DNA of 64,000 bases, from contig JAVKOQ010000203.1 of assembly GCA_031835245.1 (NCBI GenBank), positions 1 to 64,000 on the forward strand, given 5' to 3'. The DNA is from Balamuthia mandrillaris. Taxonomy: Eukaryota; Discosea; Longamoebia; Balamuthiidae. This document shows positions 43,655 through 56,000 of the stretch, piece after piece. Both the position numbers and the translations under genes were made by a program. Each line of letters begins with the position of its first letter. Within the stretch, counting starts at the first letter, position 1. The notes beneath the pieces were generated by a model. It was not told the origin of the DNA and made no database searches. It saw only the letters and a list, made by a program, of their open reading frames with translations.

Positions 43655-43956
43655 TGCACGAGACTACCGGTTGTGGGCCAACGATCCCGGTAATTAATTA
43701 ATTACATACCCATATTTACTGGAATGCATTATAGTGGTTGTCTGTTGTTGTTGACATAATGGCCTTTTGTTTGCTCCAAGCCAGGTAACTAAAGCAGAGA
43801 ATTCAAACACACCCAAGGTGGCAGGCAGTGCTGCTAAGGATTTTTTTGGTGAAGTGGCCTTGTCTGTTACCCACGTTTGTTTGTGTTGTTGCTTCAAAAC
43901 GACCGTCGTTTTGTTATTATTTTTATTTTCGTTTTTTGAACGACGCTTACACGACC
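43655..43956. other. Intergenic between tandem sulfotransferase copies
   Basis: About 300 bp, AT-rich at left (GGTAATTAATTAATTACATA). Probably the 3' end of copy A and the promoter of copy B. No gene seen. Confidence 0.4.
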
Positions 43957-45134
43957 ATGGGAAAAGAGTATTCTCCCGCCATGCTCAGGAACTGTGGCTA
44001 CTTTTGGTGCGTTAACCAGCATTTTTTTTTCTTTCGACCGGTGCTCTAAACCATTGTTGTTTTTCAACAATTCTACTCTCTCCTCACCAAAGCTTTATCG
44101 CGGCCTTCTCGGTCTACTTCCTGTGGCTGCTGTCTTACCTCCTCTTCCCTTCTTCTCTCACCTCTTCGTCGACGTTCTCCCTATCCTCCTCTCCCGTCAC
44201 CGCCTTCTCCTCAAACGCTTCTGCTTCCTTGGCTTCATGGCGTCGGCGGCACTCTTTAGGTTACAAAGATCTTCCGCAACAGCCATACGAACCCCCGCCA
44301 AAGCCTTTGGACCGTTGTTTGCTCTTCTGGCATCTGCAAAAGACAGGAGGAACCACTCTGAACCATATCTTGGAGGGCACGACCAAGCTTTGGAACAAGA
44401 CCTTCTCTCAGGAGCTGAAGGGTGGCTTGCGCGTGAAGGCTGACTTCCTCAGCGGCCACGTGGAGATCGACAAGCTCTTGCCCATGTTGGAGTTCAACCG
44501 CACCGCTGAGAAGAAGTTCAAGAAGGAGCTGTGCTACTGGCTCTTCTCCCAACGGGACCCGCTGGACCGCTTCATGTCTCGCTTCTACTACAAGCAGTTG
44601 CGCGTGGCCAACGTCAAGTGGGGCAACGACATTGAGGCCTTTGTTCGCAAGGGACATCGCGGCATGAGAACCCTTCGCACGTTACACACGGAGCGGCAAT
44701 TCCAGCGCCTACTGGCGGTGTTGGACACCTTCGAGATGGTGGTGGTAGCGGAGCGCTTCGACGAGTCCCTCATACTGTTGGAAGCGGATGGAGTGATCAG
44801 CCCGGAGGTGGTCAGGAACTACAGCAACTATGGGGTGGTGCAAGGAAGACCCAAGGTGGAGAGCTTGGCGTCGGATGTGAAGGAGAAGCTGCGCGAGTTC
44901 TTGGAGTTGGACATTCGGTTGTATGAGGCGGCGATGGCCAAGTTGGACCAGCGGGTGGAGCGCTTTGGGCGAGAGAGGATGCAGCAGCGGTTGCAGGCGC
45001 TTGCCCAAACGCGCAAGGAGGTGCCCTGCGCGGAGGAACGAGGAGGATTGAAGGGCTCGGGAGCGTGCAAGAACTTCACCGAGGTGGATAAGTTTTTGAG
45101 TGGTAGGGTCAGAGAAAAGTATGTCAATTATTAA
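43957..45134 (+). CDS. Sulfotransferase (Sulfotransfer_2-like), tandem copy B
   Basis: Two exons, 43957-44006 and 44093-45134. The short first exon encodes MGKEYSPAMLRNCGYF. After an 86-bp intron (GTGCGT...CCAAAG) the frame continues CFIAAFSVYFLWLLSYLLF, a signal anchor, and then a Ser-rich stem. Without this splice the domain has no ATG, so the structure is well supported. The catalytic region has LLFWHLQKTGGTTLNHILEG and CYWLFSQRDPLDRFMSRFYY. Copy A has no such intron. From 44787 to 45004 the DNA is identical to copy A. Confidence 0.82.
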
Positions 45135-45483
45135 CCGCGAGATTCAAAAGAACGAACCCTATTTTTTTGCTCCTTCTTTCCGTATCCTCCCTCCTCCTTC
45201 TGGCTGCCAGGAAGTCTTTTCCTTCCTCTGCCAAGGGCGAGCAAATGAGTTTTGTTGCCAAAGAATGATCATTTTGTGGATGCGGAAGTTTTTCACGTCG
45301 GCATGATTATCGAAAATTCCCTTAAAGTCGACAAAAAAGTCAGCGTGAGGATTTGTTGGCAAAAAAAAAAAACTCACAAACCAAAGGAGGCGGCAGAGCG
45401 ACTCGAGTCCAAAAAAAATTATTTTTTTTTCCTCCCCCAAAAAAGATTAACAAAAAAAAAAAAGTAGAGAAAACGTAGCAGCA
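45135..45483. promoter_or_regulatory. Promoter region of RPT5
   Basis: Contains AGTCGACAAAAAAG (45324 on), a near match to the TGTCGACA palindrome of other promoters here, and A-runs near the ATG. No gene seen. Confidence 0.4.
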
Positions 45484-45777
45484 ATGGCCACAACGACAGC
45501 AGCACCCCCCAAAGAACAGGGTAAGCCCAAGACGCTGGAGGAGGCGATGGAGGAGGAGGAGAGCGTGGAGCTGCCAGAGGACGTGTTGAACGCCCCTGTG
45601 GAGGAGATCGCGGCCAGGACGAGGGGGCTGGACAGGGAGATTCAGATCATGAGGCACGAGATCAACCGCCTGCACCATGAACAAACCGCGTTGAAGGAAA
45701 AAGTGAACGAAAACAAAGAGAAGATCAAACTGAACAAGCAACTGCCTTACCTTGTAGCCAACGTTGTAGAGGTACAG

Positions 45778-45831
<54 letters not shown>

Positions 45832-46835
45832 CTCTCTTTCGTTTGTAGATCTGAAAAAATCAGTATTCTTCATTCACTCACTTCTTTTTTCTGACGAGTC
45901 AAGTTGATTGATGCGGAGCCTGAAGTCACTGAAGACGGCAGCAGCATGGAGGCTGATGCCCACACTGACAAGTGTGCTGTGATTAAAACATCTGACAGAA
46001 AGGTATGCATATTCTTCACTTCACTGTTCTTTTGTTTCTCTTCCTCTCTTCTCTCTTCTCTTCCATTGTGCCCTCTCTCTTCTCTTCTCTTTTCTCTTCT
46101 CGTTCTCTCTTTGCAAAATACTTGCTTTTATCTTACTAACACTCACTTCCACTCAGACCATTTTTTTGCCAGTGATAGGACTGGTAGATCACACCAAATT
46201 GACTCCTGGAGATCTTATTGGTGTCAACAAAGACAGTTATCTCGTTCTCGACACATTGCCTCCAGAGTATGTTTCCTTTCTCACCTTCTAGTCTTGCTTT
46301 CTTCCGTTGATCAACTTTTAACACAATCAGATATGACGCACGAGTCAAAGCTATGGAAGTCGACGAACGTCCTACCGAAGAATACAACGACGTTGGCGGT
46401 CTAGAAAAACAAATCCAAGAGCTGGTGGAGGCGGTAGTCCTGCCCATCGCCCAAAAGGACCGCTTTGATACCATCGGCATTCAACCCCCCAAGGGAGTGT
46501 TGCTCTACGGCCCTCCAGGCACCGGCAAGACCTTGATGGCCCGAGCTTGCGCCGCTCAGACAAAGTCCACTTTCTTGAAGCTGGCCGGTCCTCAGCTGGT
46601 CCAGATGTTCATTGGTGATGGCGCCAAGCTGGTTCGTGATGCGTTTGCGTTGGCCAAGGAGAAGTCTCCCGCTATCATCTTTATCGACGAGTTGGATGCC
46701 ATTGGCACAAAACGCTTTGACAGCGAGAAGTCTGGAGACAGAGAGGTGCAGAGGACCATGTTGGAATTGTTGAACCAGTTGGATGGTTTTAGCAGTGATA
46801 CAAGCATCAAAGGTTTCTCTTCCTCCATACTTCTC

Positions 46836-46866
<31 letters not shown>

Positions 46867-47347
46867 TCTCCTTTTTTTCTTTTGGTTCTTTCTTTTGCTC
46901 ACAACACCAAACAAAACAAAACAAAACAAAACAAAACAAAACAAAACAAAACAAAACAAAACAAAACAAAACAAAACAAAACAAAACAAAACAAAACAAA
47001 ACAAAACAGTGATAGCAGCAACGAACCGAATTGACATTCTCGACCCAGCGTTGCTCCGCTCCGGTCGTCTGGACCGTAAGATTGAGTTCCCTCTGCCGGA
47101 CGAGGAGGCCCGTCAAAAGATCCTCCGCATCCACTCCCGAAAGATGAACGTCAGCCCGGAGGTCAACTTTGAGGAGTTGGCCCGTTGCACGGATGACTTT
47201 AACGGCGCGCAGCTCAAGGCTGTCTGCGTGGAGGCCGGCATGCTGGCCCTCCGAAGGGAGGCCACCGAGCTGCAGCACGAGGACTTTATGGAGGGCATCA
47301 ACCAAGTCGTGGCCAAGAAGAAGAAGAGCCTCCAGTACTATGCTTAA
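45484..47347 (+). CDS. PSMC3: 26S proteasome regulatory ATPase RPT5 (PSMC3)
   Basis: Five exons: 45484-45771, 45904-46002, 46157-46266, 46331-46812 and 47010-47347 (438 aa). An N-terminal coiled coil ([17 protein letters not shown]) is followed by the OB domain ([19 protein letters not shown]), then Walker A (GPPGTGKT), Walker B ([11 protein letters not shown]), the second region ([20 protein letters not shown], with Arg finger) and the C-terminal lid. The chain ends in LQYYA, an HbYX motif that docks into the 20S alpha ring. RPT5 is one of six ATPases that unfold ubiquitinated substrates. Intron 4 is unusual: CT-rich, then about 19 copies of ACAAA that run straight into the 3' splice site. 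Confidence 0.95.
46910..47007. repeat. (ACAAA)n pentanucleotide repeat at a 3' splice site
   Basis: About 19 perfect units of ACAAA in RPT5 intron 4, ending in ACAG, the acceptor itself. The preceding CT run lies at 46839-46862. Confidence 0.95.
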
Positions 47348-47442
47348 TAACCAGAAGAGACAAAACAAAAACAAAAAACGATATTTTTGGTGTAGAAAAG
47401 ATCATCTCTTTGGCCAAAGGGAAGGTGGCCCGACGGACCCCT

Positions 47443-48462
47443 TCAAGAGAGGGCGAGGCCTTGTTTTCTTCTTCGTTGGACAAGGTTGGCGGTGAAGCGG
47501 AAGTCGTCGTTCTTCCCGTCCAGAACGAGCCGGCAGTGGTACAGCCGCGTGTCATGGCCGCCCATGCTGTGATATTCCGTCCCGTACTCTACCTGCATGC
47601 AACACTCTGCATCGAGGCGAAGCGACGATGGGGAGGCGGGTTCCACGCGGGCGCCCAGCAGGGAGTCCAGCTCGTTGGGGGACTGCACGCCGTGGAGAAG
47701 CTTGCCATCGGGCAGCGCCTTGTAAGCAATCAGCGGCTCCGGCAGCCTCGCATTGTCGGCTGGGTGACACAGGAGAAGCAGCACCTTCATCAGGTTGAAC
47801 ACCAGCTCCAGGTTTTGGTCTTGCGTTCCTCCTGCTTTGTCCTTGGGGATGGTGGAACAGGGGCCGAGGCGAAGAAGCAAGCCGTGGCGGTGCAAGTCGA
47901 GAAGAACCGTTTTCAGCTCCGTCAGCTCGAACCATTCTGCCGTGCTGTCGCCCTCGGACCCGCGCAGAAAACTTCGCAAGATGTGGCTGGTGGAAGCAAG
48001 AAAGGCCGTGCCATCGTCCGACAACCGCAAAGCGCTCGCCCTTCCCGTTCTCCTGTCCACCACCGCCATGTGGTAGTCGTTCACCCATTGAAACCCCAAA
48101 TAATAGGCATAAAACAGGCGGTGGTGCGGCCAAAAGCTCTGAACGATCTGTTTGCTGCTGAGGCGGTCACCGCCCTCCTCCTTGCCGTCCTTTAGGAACA
48201 AGGCCTTGAGGGCACGCTTGGCCTTTGGTGGGCAGGAGGAGGTCGAGCGAAAGTCTGGTTTGCTCTCTTGGTCGCCAGGGCGAAACCAGGAGCTCGGGTC
48301 CTGCTGGACGACCGCTCGCCAGGCGCGGCAGACGAGGCCCATCCGAAACACGCTCCGCGGGGCGGAGGGCAGGAAGGAGAAGATCAGCGACAGCAGGGAC
48401 GAGTCGCCGAGAACTTGCTCGGCGGGAGGCAAGGCGCTGTCTTCTTCCTCGGTGCTCATCAT
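47443..48462 (-). CDS. F-box protein with uncharacterised C-terminal domain
   Basis: A single exon. The first ATG in frame is at 48462 (MMSTEEEDSALPPAEQ); a longer version would need a non-ATG start. F-box-like residues are GDSSLLSLIFSFLPSAPRSV and RMGLVCRAWRAVVQQDPSSW. The remaining 250 residues show regular hydrophobic blocks (QSFWPHHRLFYAYYLGFQWV, LKTVLLDLHRHGLLLRLG, ELVFNLMKVLLLL) and end in a strand-rich part (YHCRLVLDGKNDDFRFT). No known domain recognised there. Probably a substrate adaptor of an SCF ligase. It converges with RPT5 at 95 bp. Confidence 0.75.
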   Translation of the reverse strand: MMSTEEEDSALPPAEQVLGDSSLLSLIFSFLPSAPRSVFRMGLVCRAWRAVVQQDPSSWFRPGDQESKPDFRSTSSCPPKAKRALKALFLKDGKEEGGDRLSSKQIVQSFWPHHRLFYAYYLGFQWVNDYHMAVVDRRTGRASALRLSDDGTAFLASTSHILRSFLRGSEGDSTAEWFELTELKTVLLDLHRHGLLLRLGPCSTIPKDKAGGTQDQNLELVFNLMKVLLLLCHPADNARLPEPLIAYKALPDGKLLHGVQSPNELDSLLGARVEPASPSSLRLDAECCMQVEYGTEYHSMGGHDTRLYHCRLVLDGKNDDFRFTANLVQRRRKQGLALS

Positions 48463-48609
48463 CTTCAAGGGGTGCGCACCTTTTTCTTTTCTTTTGCCCT
48501 TACTGTTCGTTGCCACACCTTTTAGGCGAGGCGAGAAAGGGAACGTCGCTCACCAACAGTAAAGAGAGGAGGGCGTCCGGGTTCACAACGCGTTACGGTC
48601 CATCAGACT

Positions 48610-48612
<3 letters not shown>

Positions 48613-48653
<41 letters not shown>
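48613..48653. repeat. (TC)n microsatellite
   Basis: A pure TC run of about 41 bp between the F-box gene and SEC11, both minus strand. One of few long runs outside introns. Confidence 0.9.
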
Positions 48654-48655
<2 letters not shown>

Positions 48656-48682
48656 AACGAATGAGTCTTTGAGGAGAAAAGC

Positions 48683-49731
<1,049 letters not shown>

Positions 49732-50084
49732 TTTTGTTCGGTTTGGTTTGTGAAGCAAGAAGGAGAGGACGAGACGATAAAAAAAAAAAGAGGGAGGAGA
49801 ATGAGAGAGAGAGAGAAGTCTTCTTGCTTGTTATTTTCTTTCTCTTTCTTTTTTAACGAGAGATTTTCTAACGTGTCGTCCCGAAACTTAATCGTCGACA
49901 AAAATGCTCTGTCAGATCAATCTATGGTGACGTGTATATCAAAATTTTGGTTTTTGTCGACAAATGAATATTTTCTTGGAATTAAGTATTTAATATTTTA
50001 ATTTATATTATTTAAATTTTTGTTCAAAGAGAGGAAAGAAATGCTGGAAAGGGCCTGTACAAGTAAGAAGAAAAAGAAAACCAC
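49732..50084. promoter_or_regulatory. SEC11 promoter with GTCGAC inverted pair
   Basis: GTCGACAAAAA (49894-49904) and its perfect reverse complement TTTTTGTCGAC (49951-49961) face each other across 46 bp. A TGACGTGT half site (49928-49935) lies between them. The right part (49975-50025) is very AT-rich, probably the 3' flank of the receptor gene. Confidence 0.5.
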
Positions 50085-52791
50085 TCAATCCTCTGAGCTG
50101 GCAGAGTCCGAAGGGGATTGCGAGCTCTTTCCTTCCTCGATGGAGCTGTCCACCTCATCCTCCGGCTGGGACAGAGGTGCAGCCGATTCCGGTCCCGCGT
50201 ACATCTCCGTCAGCCCCATTTGCTCCAAGTGCTGCCTTGGGCTGTCCCCCATGTTATACCCGCTCGGTGTGCGAGACCCTTTTGAAAGAGAGAGACGGCA
50301 GCAAATTCAATGTGTAAGAAAGAGAGCAACCACAAGAAAGAGAATGAACGAAGAAACAAAAAAGCAACAACACAACAACAAAGAAGGTACGGCACGTACT
50401 TGTCTCATTGCTGTTAAACGCGGAGCGTGAACGAGCACGATCTCTCGTGATGGTATAATTTCTCCAAACCTGAATCTTGTTGCTGCGGCCTTTCGCCCTC
50501 CACAAATCCTTTATGAGTCCTCGCCAAAAGTTAAACGTGGTTTTGGTGCAACCGATCGTCAGAAAGGCGAATGCTCCCAAGTTGGTCATCACTAATACGG
50601 TCCAAAGGAGAAACCCAAAGTTGGGTTTTTCCTTTAACTCACATTCCGTTCCTGTGCTCGCGCTACATACGACCTGTATTTTTCAAGTCAATATGGATTT
50701 TAAAAAGAACGCAAACAGAATGAAAAGTTAAGCAAAGAAAGAGGAGGAACAGAAAACAAGAACAAGAAAGAAAATAGCAAAAGATTGACCTGTTCTTCGA
50801 GAGCTTCAGTAATGTCGTCTTTGATGGCAGAGCCGTAGAAGCGATAGGCAATCTGAAAGGCGGTCAGACCCCAAAAGAGACACATCATCACCAACAAACG
50901 GATGACCACCCGAAATGGCAGGTTGCCTTTCTTGTCAAACTGATAACTTCTCTGTTATTGATGTTTGTTAACACCTGAAATGAAGAATATAAATGCAACA
51001 AAAAGTTACCCGAAGAATAGTAATGACCACACCTAAGATAAGCAGCGACCCAAACAACCAGCTTCCAATAACTAATGAGAGAGAGAGAGAGAGAAAGAGA
51101 GGAAGGGAGGGAACAACGTTGCTCGTTAAAATAGAAAATAAAAACACTGCATAAAAAAGAAAAAAGTGCATACATAAAATATAAAAGTTGCCATAAATCC
51201 ACCAATCAGTATCTTCATCATAAATGAAGCACCACGAAACGGTAGGAGAGGCTTGTATCTTCTTTGCGGCCAATGGAATGATGGTAAGCAGTACTGGTAG
51301 TGTCCACCCTATGATGTGATACCTGTTTTTTAAGAAGGTAAGGACTGCAGAATAGAATAAGCAGCAAAAGAACGATAGAAAAGAGGTGAATAGGTTACCA
51401 TTTTTCAAATTTGTGGAGCTTATCACGAGACACTTGAACGACAATCAACATGACCAACTGAAGAAAAGCGATCAGTAAGAGACAAACGTAGAAGAAGAAC
51501 AGGAAGAGAAGAAGAACAGAAAGCAGAAGAAGCAGAACAAGAAAAGGAAGAAGGAAAAGAAACAAGAAGGAAAAGAACAGGTACGTTGAACGCTGCGATG
51601 GTCCACCAACAAGCAACACATAATCCTCCGAATACCAGCAAAATTCCTTTCAAATCCCACTTCAGAAAAAAAAACAAAGACAAGACAAGACAAAAGTATA
51701 ACACTGAACACCAATAGACGAACCTTGAAGAACGCAAGCTAGACCACCAGCATCTCCTCGCCCGACTCCTTGATACTCTCCCTTGTCTGAACAAATTATG
51801 TTCTCTGATCCTCCAGCAAATACTCCAAAGACAAGTCCCAATGAAACCGGAACGGTCGAAAGAGTTAAGAAGTTCAAAACGTTGACAGGAAATCGTCTCG
51901 TATCAGGATTCAAGAAGCTCGTCACGACGTAGAAGGTGGAGGCGACCAAAGATATGGCACCAAAGAGAGTCATGACAGAATAAAGGGCGTCCCATTGTTC
52001 CTCGGTGTAGATGGTGCCTGGACAGGGAAGGGCACAGAAATCGTCGGTAATATCTGGATTGTAGACGGTTGGATAGGGACAGTCTGCTTGGCTGTAACCC
52101 ACCTCTGTTTTTTTGGGGAAAGAAACGAGCGGAGAAGCAATAAGGAGAGAGAGAGAGAGAGAGAAGAAGTTAGATTAGGAAATAAAGACAAGAAAGATAG
52201 AGCTTACTAGCAGTGCTTCCTGGGTTACAGGAAGAATTTGGAAATAAGAAAGTAGTGCAGGGTGGGATCATGTTAGCCCTTCCAACGGACTCGAAGTACT
52301 CCGTGCACTCAGCTGACATAGAGTTACAAAGAGACAAACACGGAGAAACCGCTGATGAAGGCAAGTTGAGAAACAGAAAGTTACGCACACATAAGGGAGA
52401 AAGAAGAAGCAAGGAAGCAGAAAGAATACACACCGGAAGAGCCGTTACAGATCTTATACGAGTAATGACACGCCAACAAAAGAGCAGCGTCACGACAGGC
52501 AGGCGGCACCCATACTCCTAAATAAATAGTAGAGGCAGAGGCTTGTTCGGTGAGATCGGCCAACGTTTGGTTGGCGGGTATGTAGATAGGTTGGTTCTGG
52601 TCCAGAAGAAGAGGCAAACACTTTGGATCGATTTGGTTGTGCATGGACTCTTCCAACATAACACATCTTTGAGCAGCTGGCGAAGAAGAAAAACGATAAG
52701 AACGAAAGGAAGAAAGAAAAGTAATACACTACGAACCAGAGAATGAGGTAAAGAAAAGAAGAAGGCAGGTAAAGGAGAAGGAGAGCCGCAT
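50085..52791 (-). CDS. Frizzled/Smoothened-like seven-helix receptor
   Basis: Minus strand, about eleven exons. The ATG at 52791 starts a signal peptide (MRLSFSFTCLLLFFTSFS). The next two exons form a Frizzled-type Cys-rich domain with ten cysteines (QRCVML, PKCLP, PACRDAALLLACHYSYKIC, SPCLSLC, AEC, PPC, SSC). Seven hydrophobic segments follow, including ALYSVMTLFGAISLVASTFY, NVLNFLTLSTVPVSLGLVFG, GGLCVACWWTIAAFN, WYHIIGWTLPVLLTIIPLA, GSWLFGSLLILGVVITIL, VVIRLLVMMCLFWGLTAFQI and LLWTVLVMTNLGAFAFLTIG. After TM7, KTTFNFW resembles the Dishevelled-binding KTxxxW motif with one extra residue. The tail is Ser/Glu rich. The junction before TM3 (near 51735) is ambiguous. Amoebozoan fsl genes have this layout; the ligand is unknown. 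Confidence 0.88.
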
Positions 52792-53056
52792 TGTGTTCGT
52801 TTGTTTACGCTTTTCTTTGTTCTTCCGGAGGTTTTAATTCAAACCGTAATGGTCAACTTTACCGGCAAACGGTTGCCTCATTCTTTTTTCTGAATTAACA
52901 ATAATTAACGAACAGGTTTTAATATGATTTTCATCCTTACAACAACAAAATGGAAAGTTACCTTTTGCGTCTTGTAGTTAGATAAAGAAGAACGAGTCTT
53001 TTCGATTTTAAGCAGACAAAAGTAAGAAAGTAAACAGAATAAAGGAAGAATAGAGT

Positions 53057-56000
53057 TTAATTGTGGCGCTGTTGTCGGAAAAAGAGAGGAAAGCTGTGCA
53101 ATGGTGTTTCACTGGCAAACAAGTGGGTCAGGAAAAGAAAGACAGGGTAAAGTGAAAAAAGAGGGTTGGTCGTACATAGTGACAGTTTGGCCTCCTGTGT
53201 AGGTCTTTCCAGTGAAATAATGAACCCAATTTTCAGAAGACGGAAGATAAACACTCCTTGCTTTAGACGACGCATAAGGCTGCATCACAGGAGCGACCAA
53301 CCAATCCGGTCCAAACATGAACTGGTCTTCCGCTTGCTGGCATTCCACTTCTACACACGCATAAATCATCGGTCGCAGTAGAGGAGTTCCATTAAGAGAA
53401 GCTATGCTCATCTTTTGTTTGTTGGCACTATCAGAAAAAGAAAAGCAGAGAGAAAAAGAGAACACAGAAAGAAGATAACCTGTTTCATGATATAAGGTCG
53501 TAACTTCTCGCGAAGATGGATGAGGTCAGAAATGATGGAGAGAGCAGGTTCTCCGAAATGCCATATCTCATTTGGCGCTCCAGTTGGCCCGCAAGAAGTA
53601 ACGTTTTGGATGGGACTGCGTTTGCCATGCAATCGGAACAGCGGACAAAATGCTCCAAACTGGAACCAACGCACTACCAATTCCTAATAGTTTGGTATCA
53701 TTGAACTAATTGTTAGGTCCCTCAAATCTTTGTACAAAACGTTTGCAAAGAATCAACAGAAATGAACAAAAGCAAGACATACTCTAAAGAGGGGATCATT
53801 AATGTTGCCATTCACATAACCCCCGATGTCGGTTGTCCACCAGTAGATGCCGCTCATTGCCATGTTCTGAGCTACTCTCACCTGGATATTCAATTCTTCA
53901 AATGTGGATGGAATGTCTCCACTCCATACAGCTGCTGCCAGTCGTTGTGTTCCTTTGGGATGGAAAAAGCGGAGAAAGAAAACCAGAAAAGCAAGAAAGG
54001 AATGACAAACAGAAAATACGAAAGCAAATATGAAAAAAAAAACGAATAAGACGGGTACCTGCCCAAGCACTTCTACTCAACATGATGATATCTGTTTCAT
54101 GTAAGGAGGTCAAGCCATCATGCACCATTTGCTGGTGGACTCGTGGGAAGGCCATCCCTATTTGCAAGTCACGTCCCATGTGGTAGTAATACTCGCCACT
54201 CTGATCCGGCAGTTTTCGTTCTGGCTCATCTGCATCCAACCAATAAACCTATTTTCTCATATAAGTTCAAGCAAACAGAGAGCAAAAAACAAGGGTGTAA
54301 CCTTAATTCCATGATCATAGTATCCGCTCTTCAGCTGCTGAAACACAAAAGCACGCGCATCAGGATGAAACGGATCGTAAACATAATTGCTACCGGCATA
54401 ACAAGGCCATGCCTCTCCTTTGGCATTCTTCACCAGGAAACCACGTTCCTTCATCACCTCAAAGTTATGACTTTGGTTGCTAACCACCGGCCAAACGGAG
54501 ACCATCACTTGATCGATGTTATAGAGATCGTGAAGCGTCTTCGTCATATAAGAAGGATCGGGCCAACAAGAATGGTCAAATGACCAGTCTCCATAGTTCT
54601 TCCAATGGTAGTAGTCAATTACAAGAACGGAAACTGGTAAGTTGAGCTTGAGATATCCAGCGCCGATGGACAGCAGTTCCGTCTGGTTGCGGTATCTGTT
54701 TTTGCTTTGCCAAAAACCACTTGCAAAGGATGGAAAGGAAGGAGGATGGCCTTTGAAACAGAGGATAAGAAATTGGTTAATTTACGGGAAGAAAGAGTAA
54801 AGAAATAAAAATTAAAACCGAAGCATTGGTACCAGTAGCATGAACGTAACGCTGCAATAGATAAGGATAGGGAGGAGAAGATGGGGCAACAGAATCAGGT
54901 GTGGTAGTTATCCAATAGTCAATCTGGAAGGTGCTATTGGAGTACCATGTGGTGTGTTCTTCGCTTATATTTACATACCTTGAATTTGTTCATGTAATGT
55001 CAGTATGATTGACCATGAAAGAAGATGAAAGTAAAAAGCGGAGCAAAACGAAGAACAAGAAGAAAGTGCATACCCAAAAGAAGGCAAATTCCAAAGGAAA
55101 CCATAGCCAAGAGAAGACTGATAAAAAGGAATGCTGATATCTGCTCCTCTTGACAGTGTATATAACTAACAAGATTTCAAGTTTTAGTGTTGTTCTTGAT
55201 ACAAAAGAGGGATAGAGAGAGAATGAGAGCGAGAGAGAAGAAGAGAAAGAGAAAGAGAAAAACAAACTTGACTCTGTTGAAAGCTTATGAAAATGGGTTT
55301 GTTCTGCAGTCTGCCAGTACGATGCTCTCCAAGGCCATAGACTTGCTCCTTCTCGTTTGCTGCAAAGCTAACTGTCGCACCCAACAACGAAGACGACGAC
55401 GAAGAAGAAAAAGTGTTCTTCTCTTTTTGCTGCTTTTCATTCCACTGTGAAGAGAAATGCTGAGAAAGCGTACGAAGCAAAACGCGACCGTCTGACTTTC
55501 GTACGAAGGTGAGAAGGCCTGTGGAAGAGTCCAACGAGGCGATCAGGTTGCCATTTGTGGTATTGGTCGTGCTTTGTTGTCGGGTCGGAACCACAACAAA
55601 GCGATGAGAAGCTGAGGAAGCATAAGAAGAAGAGAGCAGCAGGGCTTGAATGGGAGGATCTTCCACCTGAGCGTTGGGTGTGATGAGAACGCGAAAAGAG
55701 TCAGCTCCCCATTCGTCCAGTTGAACAACCAACGACTGTGTTAACTGTTTTTCCTCGCCCTTTATATTTAAAAAGTGTGATTAGAATCAAAGAGTAGTAG
55801 AGAGCAGAGAAGAAAGCGATGAAGAGAACGATGAAGAGAACGATGAAGAGAACGATGAAGAGAACGATGAAGAGAACGATGAAGAGAAGAGAAGAGAAGA
55901 GAACGATGAAGAGAAGAGAAGAGAACGATGAAGAGAACGATGAAGAGAACGATGAAGAGAAGAGAAGAGAAGAGAAGAGAAGAGAAGAGAACGGTGAAGA

